Positions 47,483 to 56,788 of a stretch of 64,000 nt of DNA are shown one piece after another. The stretch lies in assembly GCF_016793485.1 (NCBI RefSeq), contig NZ_JAEULZ010000016.1, forward strand, positions 281,837 through 345,836, in the 5' to 3' direction. This DNA is from Mesorhizobium sp. (lineage in GTDB: Bacteria > Pseudomonadota > Alphaproteobacteria > Rhizobiales > Rhizobiaceae). Every line of letters begins with the position of its first letter. Within the stretch, counting starts at the first letter, position 1. Under the pieces are notes generated by a model that made no database searches, was not told the DNA's origin, and was given only the letters and a program-made list of their open reading frames with translations. A program made the translations under genes and the position numbers.

Positions 47483-48753
47483 CGGCGCGCTCCGGCCCGA
47501 TCATCGCGCTCTTCCCTGAGGCCAGCTTTGGCGCAGCGCTCAACTGCGTCGGCATCGCGCAGGTCTTGCGAGAACGCGGCGCGCGTCCGGTCTTCATCTG
47601 CCATCCCGGCTTCACCGGACTGTTCGCCGACTACGGCTTTGCCGAACACCACCTCTCACTCCCGGGGAAGGAGGCGAGGCCCGACACCTGGCAGGATTTC
47701 GTCCGCCGCCACTTGCCGCATTTCAACCTGTCGCCGCTTGAACAGCTCGACACCTATGTCGCTCCGACATGGGAAGCGATCGTCGATACGGCGATCGACG
47801 CCGAGCCCGGTTTGAACGCCCTGCTCGCGCGCCTGAAGCCGGACGCGGTTGTCCTCGACAACGTCATCATGTTCCCGACGCTCGCGACGTCAGGCATTCC
47901 GTGGGTACGCGTCGTCTCCTGCGCCGAGACCGAACTGCCCGACGCGAACGTGCCGCCATATCTGTCCGGACTCGCAGCCGAGGACGCCGGCCGCGCCGAT
48001 TTCGAGCGACGCTATCTCGCCGCCGTCGCCCCGGCGCACGAGCGTTTCAACCGCTTCCGCGCCTCCGTCGGCCTGCCGGCACTGCCATCAAGCGAATTCC
48101 TCGAACCCTCGCCATGGCTGAATCTGCTGCTGACCCCGGACATCGTCAAACGACACCGCACCCGGCCGCTGGACCCCAGGAAATTCATCTATCTGGAAGG
48201 CTGCGTCCGTAGCGAGGGTCCGTTCGAGCCGCCGGAGTTTCCTGATGGCAAGGGGCCGCTTGTCTATCTCGGCTTCGGCAGCCTGGGCGCCGGCGACGTC
48301 GCGCTCATCGAACGCATGATATCGGTTTTTGCGACGTTCCCCGCGCGGTTCATCGTCAATGTCGGCGGCTTCCGCGACGCCTATCGGGCGGTGCCGGACA
48401 ATGTCTATCTCGACAGCTGGTTTCCGCAGCCTTCGGTCGTCGCGCAATGCAATCTCTTCATCCATCACGGCGGCAACAACAGTTTTTGCGAGGCGCTCTA
48501 TTTCGGCGTCCCCTCGCTGGTGGTGCCCTACTGTTGGGACGGCCACGATAATGCGCAGCGCGCCGTCGAGGCCGGTGTAGGCCTCCGGCTCGATCGCGCA
48601 AAATGGACGGAGCGTGAGCTCGTTTCCGCCATGTCGACGCTGCTTGGCGACGCCTCCATGCGCCGGCGTCTCAAGGAGAATTCCGCGACCATGTCAGCTA
48701 ATCCCGGCACTGTGCGCGCCGCCGACGCCGTGCTGGCGCTTGTCGGCCGCTAA
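47479..48753 (+). CDS. UGT-type (GT1-like) glycosyltransferase, second paralogue
   Basis: A 424-residue protein, the same length as the paralogue at 41027-42301 and clearly homologous along its length. The N-terminus is PIIALFPEASFGAALNCVGI. The C-terminal donor site contains GPLVYLGFGSLGAGDVAL and CNLFIHHGGNNSFCEALYFG. Both paralogues share the GRFDEH-less HHGGNNSF motif, which differs from the classic HHGGxGT. Translationally coupled to the GntR regulator (ATGA). The pair may act as two steps, or as a heteromer, on one acceptor. Confidence 0.8.
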   Translation: MTARSGPIIALFPEASFGAALNCVGIAQVLRERGARPVFICHPGFTGLFADYGFAEHHLSLPGKEARPDTWQDFVRRHLPHFNLSPLEQLDTYVAPTWEAIVDTAIDAEPGLNALLARLKPDAVVLDNVIMFPTLATSGIPWVRVVSCAETELPDANVPPYLSGLAAEDAGRADFERRYLAAVAPAHERFNRFRASVGLPALPSSEFLEPSPWLNLLLTPDIVKRHRTRPLDPRKFIYLEGCVRSEGPFEPPEFPDGKGPLVYLGFGSLGAGDVALIERMISVFATFPARFIVNVGGFRDAYRAVPDNVYLDSWFPQPSVVAQCNLFIHHGGNNSFCEALYFGVPSLVVPYCWDGHDNAQRAVEAGVGLRLDRAKWTERELVSAMSTLLGDASMRRRLKENSATMSANPGTVRAADAVLALVGR

Positions 48754-48870
48754 TTGATCGCCGACCACCTTTGTTAAAATTCTTCCGACTTTTGCTGCAC
48801 TGCGGCATAAGTCCCCTATGCCATCGCCACAATTGTGCTAGGATCAGGCGTCGATGGACTGGAGGCAAGC

Positions 48871-49113
48871 ATGAGCATAAGCGACAAGCTGGACCGCATT
48901 CGTCAACGTGCCCACGCCATCTGGGAAAGCCTCGGGCGCCCGGACGGACAGGATCGCGAGCACTGGGATCAGGCGACCAAGGAAATCGACGCCGCAGATG
49001 CAGTGGCGAAGAAAAAGCCTGCCGCGAAGGCGGCGCCCAAGGCGAAACCCGCCGCGAAGGCTCCCGCACCGGCCAAGAAGCCTGCTGCCAAGGCGAAACC
49101 GGCAAAGAAGTAA
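48871..49113 (+). CDS. Small DUF2934 protein with Lys/Ala-rich histone-like tail
   Basis: An 80-residue protein from the ATG at 48871, which has GGAGG 5 bases upstream. Residues 1-45 match DUF2934: RIRQRAHAIWESLGRP, then DREHWDQATKEID. The last 35 residues are Lys/Ala/Pro repeats (AKKKPAAKAAPKAKPAAKA) like histone H1 tails, so nucleic-acid binding is likely. It converges with ligD at 9 bases distance. Confidence 0.8.
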   Translation: MSISDKLDRIRQRAHAIWESLGRPDGQDREHWDQATKEIDAADAVAKKKPAAKAAPKAKPAAKAPAPAKKPAAKAKPAKK

Positions 49114-49122
49114 CCGCCGCCC

Positions 49123-51675
49123 TTATCGCTTCAACGGTTTTGCCGCCTTGAAGAAGTCGGCCCAGGGGTCGGGGCGCTTCAACGCTTCCTCGAGCGCCTT
49201 CGATCCGATTGCGAAATCAGCGGGACCTATCCCGTCCCGCACCATCTCGAACGTCACTGGCACCGCCACCGTCGCGTTCGCCTTACCACGCGACGACCAC
49301 GGCGCCACCGCCGTAGACCCGCGTCCATTGCGCAGATAATCGACAAAGACCCGCCCCTGCCGCGCTTTCTTCGAAAGCACCGACGTATAGCGCCCGGGAT
49401 CGGATTGCTGCATCGCCTTGGCGAAATCATGCGCAAAGGTTTTGACCGTCTCCCAGTCGGCCTTCGGTTTCAGCGGCACGACGACATGGAAGCCCTTGCC
49501 GCCCGTCGTCTTGACGAAACTCGGCAGGCCGAGATGGTCCAGCCGGTCCTTCACGTCGAGCGTCGCCGCGCGCACGTCCTCGACACCAAGCCCCTCGTCG
49601 GGATCGAGGTCGAACACGATTAGGTCGGGCGTATCGATCGCCTCCAGCGTCGAACCCCAGACATGGATCTCCACCACGCCAAACTGTACCAGCGCCGCCA
49701 ACCCATCGAAGTCGCGGATGGACAATAGCTCCTCGCCATCTTCCGGGTCAGCAGTGCGGATGATCGCCTCATGCATGCCCTTGGACGCATGCTTCTGGAA
49801 GAAGCGCTGCCCGTCGATCCCGTCGGGCGCACGCACCAGGGCCAGCGGCCGGTTGACGACGAAGCGCTCCATCAGCGGCCAGGCCTGTTCGTAATAGTCG
49901 AGCAGTCCCTGCTTGCTCAGGCCTTTCTTGCTCGGGCCTCCCTGCGGCCACAACAGCTTGTCGGGGCTGGTCAGCGTCACGGACATGGCCTTGCTCCTGT
50001 TAGCGACGGGTTTTCGCGCCGCCGGCGTCTTGCGCCGCGCCGTCGTCTTCGTCCCCTTGCCATCGGCGTCGTCAGCCTCCACCGCCCGCTCGGCCATGTC
50101 GCCCGTCTCTGCGACGATCTCCGCCGCCGACTTGTCCTCGCGCAGGCCCTGGAAAGATGCCTGCCGCAGCAGGCCGTCACTGGTCCAGCTCCGGAACTCC
50201 ACCTCGGCGACCAGTTCCGGCTTCACCCATACGATTTCGCGATCCTTTGCCGCCTCCCCCGAAACCGACGGCTTCTTCGCCCGGATCATGTCCAGCCGCT
50301 TCTTCAATTCGTTGGTGATCGTGCCTGCAAAGCCAGTGCCGACACGGCCGCCATACTGCAGCTTTCCTTGCCTGTGATAGCCCACTGCCAGCGAGCGCAA
50401 CCCGCGTCCCGCCGCCGTCGACGGCACGTAGCCAAGGATCACGAACTCCTGCCGCAGCGTGCATTTCGTCTTGACCCAGTCGTGGCTGCGGCCGCTTTCG
50501 TATGGTGCATCCGCGCGCTTGGAGATGACCCCCTCCAACCCCATGCGGCAGGCATGCGCCAGCATGGTCCGCCCCGGTTCGGAAAAATCCTCGCTGAACT
50601 GCACCGGCGAGCGGTTCGACGGCGCGCCCACAAGCGCTTGAAGCTTCGCCTTCCGTTCGGCAAGCGGCAGACCGCGCAAATCCTTGCCGTCCAACCACAG
50701 CAGGTCGAACACGTAATAAAGCAACCGCTCGCCCCGGCCTGACGAAAGCGCCTCCTGCAGCGCCGAGAAAGACGCGATCCCCTTGTCGGACAGCACGACG
50801 ATCTCGCCGTCCAGAACCGCGTCGTCGCAATCGAGCGCGGCGAGCGCCTTCGCGATCTGCGTCCCGAAACGTGATGTCCAGTCGAGCCCCTTGCGCGTGA
50901 ACAGCGTCACCGCGCCATCGGAAACCTGTGCCTGAATCCGGTAGCCGTCGAACTTGATCTCGTGCACCCACGCATCGCCCTCCGGCGGGCTCGTCCGCAG
51001 CGTCGCCAGTTGCGGCTCGATGAAACCGGGCATCGGTCCGCATTTCCTGCGGGTCTTCCGCGCCGGAGCAGCGGCAGTCTTGCGGGCCGCCATCTTGCGT
51101 GGCGGCTTGCCCGCCTTCACCTCTTCCACCGTGCGGCCGGATTTCACCGAGCGTGGCTTGTCCTCGAGGATATCCGCGCCGGGCCGCGCAAAGGCGTCGT
51201 CCGCCTTGATCAACAGCCAGTTGTCGCGCTTCTCGCCCGGCTTCGGCTTCAGCCGTACCAAGTCCCAAACGCCATGCAGCTTTTCCCCGGCGAGCTCGAA
51301 GCGCAAATGCCCTTTCCTGAGACCCCAGTCGGGGTCGAACTCCGGCGTCCACCGCCCTTCGTCCCAGACGATCACCGTGCCGGCGCCGTAACCCTCGGGA
51401 ATGATCCCCTCGAAACTGCGATAGTCGAGCGGGTGATCCTCGACATGGACCGCCAGCCGCTTGTCGGCATGGTCGAGGCTCGGGCCGCGCGTGACCGCCC
51501 AACTCCACAGCACGCCGTCGTGCTCAAGCCTCAGGTCATAGTGCAGGCGTCGCGCATCGTGCTTGTGCACGACGAACACGCCGCCCGCGCCAGCCTTTGC
51601 TGATTTCGCATCGCCCTTCGGTTCCGGCGTTCGCCTGAAATTGCGCTTGGAGCGGTAGGTGTCGAGCTTATCCAT
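49123..51675 (-). CDS. ligD: ATP-dependent DNA ligase D (NHEJ)
   Basis: An 850-residue multidomain repair enzyme with order phosphoesterase, ligase, polymerase. The phosphoesterase part (about 30-180) has HDARRLHYDLRLEHDG with His39, His45 and Asp47. The ligase domain has EIKFDGYR with adenylated Lys241 and an OB fold near residue 440-520. The C-terminal primase-polymerase domain (about 565-850) contains TPDLIVFDLDPDEGLGVEDV with catalytic aspartates. With Ku it joins double-strand ends. It follows ku by 20 bases. Confidence 0.96.
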   Translation of the reverse strand: MDKLDTYRSKRNFRRTPEPKGDAKSAKAGAGGVFVVHKHDARRLHYDLRLEHDGVLWSWAVTRGPSLDHADKRLAVHVEDHPLDYRSFEGIIPEGYGAGTVIVWDEGRWTPEFDPDWGLRKGHLRFELAGEKLHGVWDLVRLKPKPGEKRDNWLLIKADDAFARPGADILEDKPRSVKSGRTVEEVKAGKPPRKMAARKTAAAPARKTRRKCGPMPGFIEPQLATLRTSPPEGDAWVHEIKFDGYRIQAQVSDGAVTLFTRKGLDWTSRFGTQIAKALAALDCDDAVLDGEIVVLSDKGIASFSALQEALSSGRGERLLYYVFDLLWLDGKDLRGLPLAERKAKLQALVGAPSNRSPVQFSEDFSEPGRTMLAHACRMGLEGVISKRADAPYESGRSHDWVKTKCTLRQEFVILGYVPSTAAGRGLRSLAVGYHRQGKLQYGGRVGTGFAGTITNELKKRLDMIRAKKPSVSGEAAKDREIVWVKPELVAEVEFRSWTSDGLLRQASFQGLREDKSAAEIVAETGDMAERAVEADDADGKGTKTTARRKTPAARKPVANRSKAMSVTLTSPDKLLWPQGGPSKKGLSKQGLLDYYEQAWPLMERFVVNRPLALVRAPDGIDGQRFFQKHASKGMHEAIIRTADPEDGEELLSIRDFDGLAALVQFGVVEIHVWGSTLEAIDTPDLIVFDLDPDEGLGVEDVRAATLDVKDRLDHLGLPSFVKTTGGKGFHVVVPLKPKADWETVKTFAHDFAKAMQQSDPGRYTSVLSKKARQGRVFVDYLRNGRGSTAVAPWSSRGKANATVAVPVTFEMVRDGIGPADFAIGSKALEEALKRPDPWADFFKAAKPLKR

Positions 51676-51695
51676 CCGGCCGCTGCGCGATCCGC

Positions 51696-52577
51696 CTACG
51701 ACTTGCCCTTGCCGGGCGGCCGCCGGCCGGGCGTGGATTTGGACGCTGGCTTCTTCGGCGATGGTTCGTCGTCATCGCCCTTCTTCTTGTCGCCCGAGGC
51801 GAGGCTCTTCTTCAGCGCATCGAAGAGGTTGATGACGTTCGACGGCTGTTCCTCGTCGTCGTCCTTGCGGATCGGCGCCTTCTTGCCGCTTTTCTTCTTC
51901 GACTTGATGAAGTCGAGCACCGCCTTCTCGTAGCGATCCTCGAAGGTGGAGGGCTCGAACTTGCCCTTCTTCTTTTCGATCACGCGCATCGCGAGGTCGA
52001 GCAGGTCGGGATCGATCTTGATCTTGTCCTGCTTGTCATAGGCCTCGTCGGCCGTGCGGATCGTGTCGTTGTAGCGCAGCGTTGTCAAAAGCATGCCCTT
52101 GCCGAACGGCTCGATCAGGCAGGGCCGCTCGCGCTGGTAGAGCACGATGCGCGCGAGGCCGGCCATCTTCCGGTTCTCCAGCGCCTGCCGGATAACGGCG
52201 AATGCTTCCTCAGACACCTTGTCGCCAGGAGTGAGGTAATAGGGCTTCTCGATGTAGATCGGATCGACATCGGCCTTGGCGACGAAGCTCTCCAGGTTGA
52301 GCGTATGCGAGGACTCGATCTGGACGTTCTCGATGTCCTCGTCCTCGATCAGCAGGAACTCGTCCTTATCGACCTCGTAGCCCCGTACCTCGTCCTTCTT
52401 GGTGACGGGCTTCCCGCTCTGCTGGTCGAGATATTGCCGCCGAACCGCATTTCCTGTCTTGCGATTCAGCGTGCGGAAGGAAACCTTTTCGGCTGCCGTC
52501 GTCGCGCCGGAAAGCTCCACCGCGCAGGTGACAAGCGATAGCTTCAGATAGCCTTTCCAGACGGGTCGCGGCGCCAT
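51696..52577 (-). CDS. ku: Ku-family DNA end-binding protein
   Basis: A 293-residue homodimeric ring protein that binds double-strand ends and recruits LigD. The start MAPRPVWKGYLKLSLVTCAV is typical. The core includes YYLTPGDKVSEEAFAVIRQA. The C-terminus is a long Lys/Asp/Pro-rich tail (about 225-293), which in other Ku proteins aids DNA threading. Predicted to be co-transcribed with ligD. Confidence 0.96.
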   Translation of the reverse strand: MAPRPVWKGYLKLSLVTCAVELSGATTAAEKVSFRTLNRKTGNAVRRQYLDQQSGKPVTKKDEVRGYEVDKDEFLLIEDEDIENVQIESSHTLNLESFVAKADVDPIYIEKPYYLTPGDKVSEEAFAVIRQALENRKMAGLARIVLYQRERPCLIEPFGKGMLLTTLRYNDTIRTADEAYDKQDKIKIDPDLLDLAMRVIEKKKGKFEPSTFEDRYEKAVLDFIKSKKKSGKKAPIRKDDDEEQPSNVINLFDALKKSLASGDKKKGDDDEPSPKKPASKSTPGRRPPGKGKS

Positions 52578-52802
52578 GATCGATTCACTCCATGCCGCAT
52601 CAGCTTACGTCCGCTCGCACCGGACGGAAAGACGGACGCGCCAAGGCACGCCGTGGACGGCGCACTGTCCTGACAAATGCAGCCAGAACCGGTTGGTTCC
52701 GCCGACGTCCCGGTAAATCCTGGCCAATCAGTCACCGACGATTTCACTCGCAGGCGGACTTGCTCTAAAGTTCGAAGCTTCACACCATGGGAGGAAACAT
52801 CG

Positions 52803-53576
52803 GTGACCGCATCGACAACGCCAAGCTTCGACCTGACCGGCAAGGTCGTTCTCGTCACTGGCGCCTCGCGCGGTCTCGGCCGCGCTGCGGCACTCGCCTG
52901 CGCCGGAGCCGGCGCGGACCTGGTTGTCGGCGTGCGCAAGGCGGCGGACGGCGAGGAACTTGTCGCCGAGATCGAGAAGCGCGGCCGCCGCGCGCTCGCC
53001 GTTGGCATGGACCTCTCCGACCTATCCACTGTCCGTTCCGCCGTATCGGCCGCGCATGACCGCTTCGGCCGCATCGACGTGCTGGTCAACAATGTCGGGA
53101 TTGGCCCGATGAACCTGGCCGTCGACGTCACCGAGGAGGATTTCGACTACACCGTCGACATCAACCTGAAGGGCACCTTCTTCACCACCCAGACGGTCGG
53201 CAAACTGATGATCGCCCAGAAGTCTGGCCGCATCATCAACATGAGTTCGCAGGCCGGCACGGTCACGCTGCGCGCCGAGTCGATCTATTGCATGTCCAAG
53301 GCCGCCATCAACCATCTCACCCGCTGCCTCGCCGCCGAATGGGCCGAGCACGGCATCACGGTCAACTCCATCGCGCCGACCTTCATCCACACCGACGGCA
53401 CCAAGCCCGCCTTGTCGGACCCCGCCTTCCACCGGCAAGTTCTGAACCACATCCCGCTTGGCCGCATCGGCGACCCCATCGACGTCGCCGGCACGGTGGT
53501 CTTCCTCGCCTCCCCCGCCGCAGCCCTCATCACCGGCGCGAACATCCTGGTCGACGGAGGCTGGTCGGTCGCCTGA
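52803..53576 (+). CDS. SDR-family oxidoreductase
   Basis: A 257-residue short-chain dehydrogenase. TGASRGLGRAAALACAG binds NAD(P). NNVGIGP is the structural NNAG equivalent. The catalytic Ser, Tyr and Lys lie in INMSSQAGTVTL and ESIYCMSKAAIN. The start is GTG at 52803 with GGGAGG upstream. It precedes the DUF1254 genes, but there is a 149-base gap, so co-transcription is uncertain. The substrate, probably a hydroxy/keto compound or gluconate-like sugar acid, is unknown. Confidence 0.9.
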   Translation: MTASTTPSFDLTGKVVLVTGASRGLGRAAALACAGAGADLVVGVRKAADGEELVAEIEKRGRRALAVGMDLSDLSTVRSAVSAAHDRFGRIDVLVNNVGIGPMNLAVDVTEEDFDYTVDINLKGTFFTTQTVGKLMIAQKSGRIINMSSQAGTVTLRAESIYCMSKAAINHLTRCLAAEWAEHGITVNSIAPTFIHTDGTKPALSDPAFHRQVLNHIPLGRIGDPIDVAGTVVFLASPAAALITGANILVDGGWSVA

Positions 53577-53725
53577 ACGCCAGTCGTCGAACCGACGCGA
53601 CTGCTTACGGCCCCGGATTTCACAAGGCCTTCCGCCTTTCCGCGACCTTGCCCGCATGGCAGATATGCTGCATCCTGAGGAAGACGCGCGATCAGGACCG
53701 CTGGCGGTCGCCGCAGGAGGATCCC

Positions 53726-55135
53726 ATGAGGCTACTGATGTTGGCCGTCGCTGCGATCACCTTCGGTCTGGCACAAGCCCATGCCCAGGATCTAAGCCCT
53801 GCCGGCCTTGAACGACGAGCAACAGATCGAGCTGCCGTAGAGGCGGTGATCTGGGGAATGCCCGCGGTCAATACCGACTTGATGCTTCAGGCGATGCTGT
53901 CGAGCACCGCCGCCAGGGAGAACGAGATCGTATACTGGTCGCGGCCGGTGAACTGGAAGAACCAGACGCTGACGCCCAACCCGGATTCGATCTACCTGAT
54001 GTCCTTCTGGAATGTGAAGGACGGACCTCTGGTGGTGGAGATTCCTCCGGCCGACGTAGGCTCGATTGCTGGCAATATCGTCACCGCTTGGCAGATGCCG
54101 CTTGAGGATACCGGCCCGTATGGGGCCGACGAAGGCAAGGGCGGCAAATACCTTATCCTTCCGCCCGGCTACCAGGGCGAGAAGCCCGATGGCTATTTCG
54201 TCCTGCAGTCCGACACATTCACTGGCTTCGCGCTTCTTCGCTCCAACCTGAAAAGCCACAGCGACGCCGACATAGAGAAGTCGGTGGCGTACGGAAAGCG
54301 CATCAAGGTGTATCCGCTGTCCCAGGCGGCAAGTCCCGGCGAGACGAAATTCACCGATGCGTATGACGTGATGTTCGATTCTACCATCCCCTACGACTCG
54401 CGTTTCTTCGAAGGTCTCGACCGTGTCGTACAGAAAGAGCCTTGGCTGGACCGCGACCGTGTGATGATCGACCGGTTGAAGGCGCTCGGCATCGAGAAGG
54501 GCAAGGCGTTTCAGCCCGATCAGCAGATGCGCGATGTAATGGATATGGGAGCGAAGGAAGCGCACTCGCTGCTTTCGGCCCGCTATGACCGCGGCTTCCC
54601 CGTGATCAACGAGGGGATTGGGTGGTTCCCGGCAGCCATGGCCGAGATGGTGAAGGCGGCGAGCAGCGGTTATGCCGATCCGAAAGAATATCCCGTCGAC
54701 ATCCGCGGCGTGACCTACACGCTCGGTTTCACCGGCATCAAGCGGATCGGCACGGCGCAATTCTATCTGATGGCCAACAAGGACAAGGATGGCAAGGCAT
54801 TCGACGGTGCAGCCAGCTATCGCCTGACGGTACCGGCCGACGCACCGGTGAAGCAGTATTGGTCGGTGACGGTCTATGACCGTGAGACGCATGCGCTGGT
54901 CAAGAACGTCGACAAGGCAAGCGTCGCATCGACGACGACCGGCGTGACAAGCAACGCCGACGGCTCGGTCGATGTCTTCTTCGGCCCGGCAGCGCCTGAA
55001 GGCAAGGAAGCCAACTGGGTACCGACAGACCCGCAGCGCGAATTCGAGCTGTTGTTCAGGCTTTATGGGCCCGAGAAGCCGCTGTTCGAAAAGACGTGGA
55101 AGCTGCCGGATGTTGAGAAGCTGGCGGCGCAATAG
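53726..55135 (+). CDS. Exported DUF1254/DUF1214 protein, Sec type
   Basis: A 469-residue protein with a Sec signal peptide (MRLLMLAVAAITFGLAQAHA). The DUF1254 domain (WGMPAVNTDLMLQAM, then PNPDSIYLMSFWNVKDGP) comes first. The DUF1214 domain with KQYWSVTVYDRETHALVKN follows. The family is of unknown function, and is sometimes linked to hydrolysis or adhesion. ATG at 53726 has GCAGGAGGATCCC upstream. A second paralogue follows 33 bases later. Confidence 0.85.
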   Translation: MRLLMLAVAAITFGLAQAHAQDLSPAGLERRATDRAAVEAVIWGMPAVNTDLMLQAMLSSTAARENEIVYWSRPVNWKNQTLTPNPDSIYLMSFWNVKDGPLVVEIPPADVGSIAGNIVTAWQMPLEDTGPYGADEGKGGKYLILPPGYQGEKPDGYFVLQSDTFTGFALLRSNLKSHSDADIEKSVAYGKRIKVYPLSQAASPGETKFTDAYDVMFDSTIPYDSRFFEGLDRVVQKEPWLDRDRVMIDRLKALGIEKGKAFQPDQQMRDVMDMGAKEAHSLLSARYDRGFPVINEGIGWFPAAMAEMVKAASSGYADPKEYPVDIRGVTYTLGFTGIKRIGTAQFYLMANKDKDGKAFDGAASYRLTVPADAPVKQYWSVTVYDRETHALVKNVDKASVASTTTGVTSNADGSVDVFFGPAAPEGKEANWVPTDPQREFELLFRLYGPEKPLFEKTWKLPDVEKLAAQ

Positions 55136-55168
55136 TATCCGCAGGATATGCCAGACAGGAGGAACGCC

Positions 55169-56689
55169 ATGACGATCGACGCTGCCCTGAACCGACGCGA
55201 CATGTTGCTCGCCGGCGTAGCACTCGCCGCGGCCTCAGCGGTTGACATGAGCGGCGCAGCCTCCAAGGCCGAGGCTGCGGAGCTCAATCCGCAGCCGCTG
55301 CCACCATCGCCGGACTGGGCGCGCGCGCTTCCCGACGGGCCGGACACGCGCGTGAAGATCACCGAGGAGTATGCCAAGCTCGTTGCGCGCGACGCCTATT
55401 TCTGGGCGTGGCCGATGGTCAATATCTTCAACCGGCGGCAGGCCTTCAAGGATACGCCGGAGCCGATGATGTCGGGGCCGGCGCCGATCGCACCACTCAA
55501 TCGTCTGGGGATGCTGACTGACTACATCGAGCCGGAAGAACGTCTCGTCGCCTGCCCCAACCAGGACGTGGTCTATGGAGCCGGCTCGCTGGGGCTGGAT
55601 GTGTCGCCCGTGGTGGTTCAGGTGCCGGATTTCGGCGACCGGTTCTGGGTTTATCAGATGGTCGATCTGCGCACCGACAGCTTCGTCCAGCTCGGCAAGA
55701 TGTACGGCACGACGCCAGGCTTCTATTTGCTCGTCGGGCCGGACTGGAACGGTGATATCCCGAAGGGCATTACGTCCGTTTTCCGATCGCGAACCAACAC
55801 CGGTTTCGTGGCGCCTCGCGTCTTCCAGGACGATACGCCGGAAGACAAGAAGGCGATCCAGGACGTGCTGCAATGGATCACGATGTATCCGCTGGCCGAC
55901 TACGACGGCACGATGAAGCGGACGGATTGGAGCAACATTCCGAAGGTTCCTGCGTCCGCTACAGGCGATGCCGAGTCAAAGTGGGTATTTCCTGAGAAGT
56001 TCTTCGACGAACTTCCGGCCGTCCTGGCCGATGCCCCACCTCTACCCGGCGAGGAATCCCGCTATGGCCAGATCCACGCGCTGCTGGAAGCGATCAAGCG
56101 TCAGCCCGAGCTCAAGCCACTGCTTATCCAGGCTGTGACAGAGGTGGAAGAACAGATCGTGACGCCATTGTTTCAGTTCCGCAACTGGGGACAGCAGCTG
56201 CCGCACAACTGGAGCACGATTTCAAACGAAGCGGCCTTCGGCACGGACTACTTCACGCGGACGGCGGCGGCGAAATCGAACATCCTCGTAAACTCACCCA
56301 ACGAGACGAAATATTTTTACCAGGACCTCGATGTCACGGGTGCGCGGCTCAACGGCGCGAACCGCTACTCCGTCACCTTCGCGAAGGATCAGACACCGCC
56401 GGTCAATGGGTTCTGGTCCCTGACGCTCTACAACGAGCATCACTTCTTCTCTCCGAACGACATCAAGCGGTATTCGCTCGGGACAAAGAACAAGAGCCTG
56501 AAGCCGGCTGCCGACGGCTCGCTGACGATCTATGTACAGGCCGATCGGCCAAGCGACCCGATCGAGCTGGCAAACTGGTTGCCCGCACCCAAGGACAGCG
56601 ATTTCACGCTGTACATTCGATCCTACTGGCCCAAGCCGGAAATCACCGACGGATCATGGACGCCGCCGCAAGTCCAACGTCTAGGATAA
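55169..56689 (+). CDS. Exported DUF1254/DUF1214 protein, Tat-like signal
   Basis: A 506-residue paralogue of the preceding gene. It starts MTIDAALNRRDMLLAGVAL, a twin-arginine-type signal with the RR-x-M-L-L pattern. DUF1254 motifs include AWPMVNIFNRRQAFKD and NQDVVYGAGSLGLD. DUF1214 motifs include PVNGFWSLTLYNEHHFF. AGGAGGAACGCC precedes the ATG at 55169. The pair was probably generated by duplication but is exported by different routes. Ends before a strong terminator. Confidence 0.83.
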   Translation: MTIDAALNRRDMLLAGVALAAASAVDMSGAASKAEAAELNPQPLPPSPDWARALPDGPDTRVKITEEYAKLVARDAYFWAWPMVNIFNRRQAFKDTPEPMMSGPAPIAPLNRLGMLTDYIEPEERLVACPNQDVVYGAGSLGLDVSPVVVQVPDFGDRFWVYQMVDLRTDSFVQLGKMYGTTPGFYLLVGPDWNGDIPKGITSVFRSRTNTGFVAPRVFQDDTPEDKKAIQDVLQWITMYPLADYDGTMKRTDWSNIPKVPASATGDAESKWVFPEKFFDELPAVLADAPPLPGEESRYGQIHALLEAIKRQPELKPLLIQAVTEVEEQIVTPLFQFRNWGQQLPHNWSTISNEAAFGTDYFTRTAAAKSNILVNSPNETKYFYQDLDVTGARLNGANRYSVTFAKDQTPPVNGFWSLTLYNEHHFFSPNDIKRYSLGTKNKSLKPAADGSLTIYVQADRPSDPIELANWLPAPKDSDFTLYIRSYWPKPEITDGSWTPPQVQRLG

Positions 56690-56719
56690 TTGCTGGAAGG
56701 CGAACCAGCCGGTTACACG

Positions 56720-56752
56720 AAAATCCCAATGACATCTGTCATTGGGATTTTT
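56720..56752. terminator. Bidirectional terminator after the DUF1254 genes
   Basis: A 14-bp perfect stem AAATCCCAATGACA / TGTCATTGGGATTT (56721-56750) with flanking A and T runs, so it can terminate on both strands. It separates the convergent DUF1254 and Gfo/Idh genes. Confidence 0.85.
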
Positions 56753-56788
56753 GTTTGGCCAGCTTTGCAAATTCCAGGCGCTCGCGTC

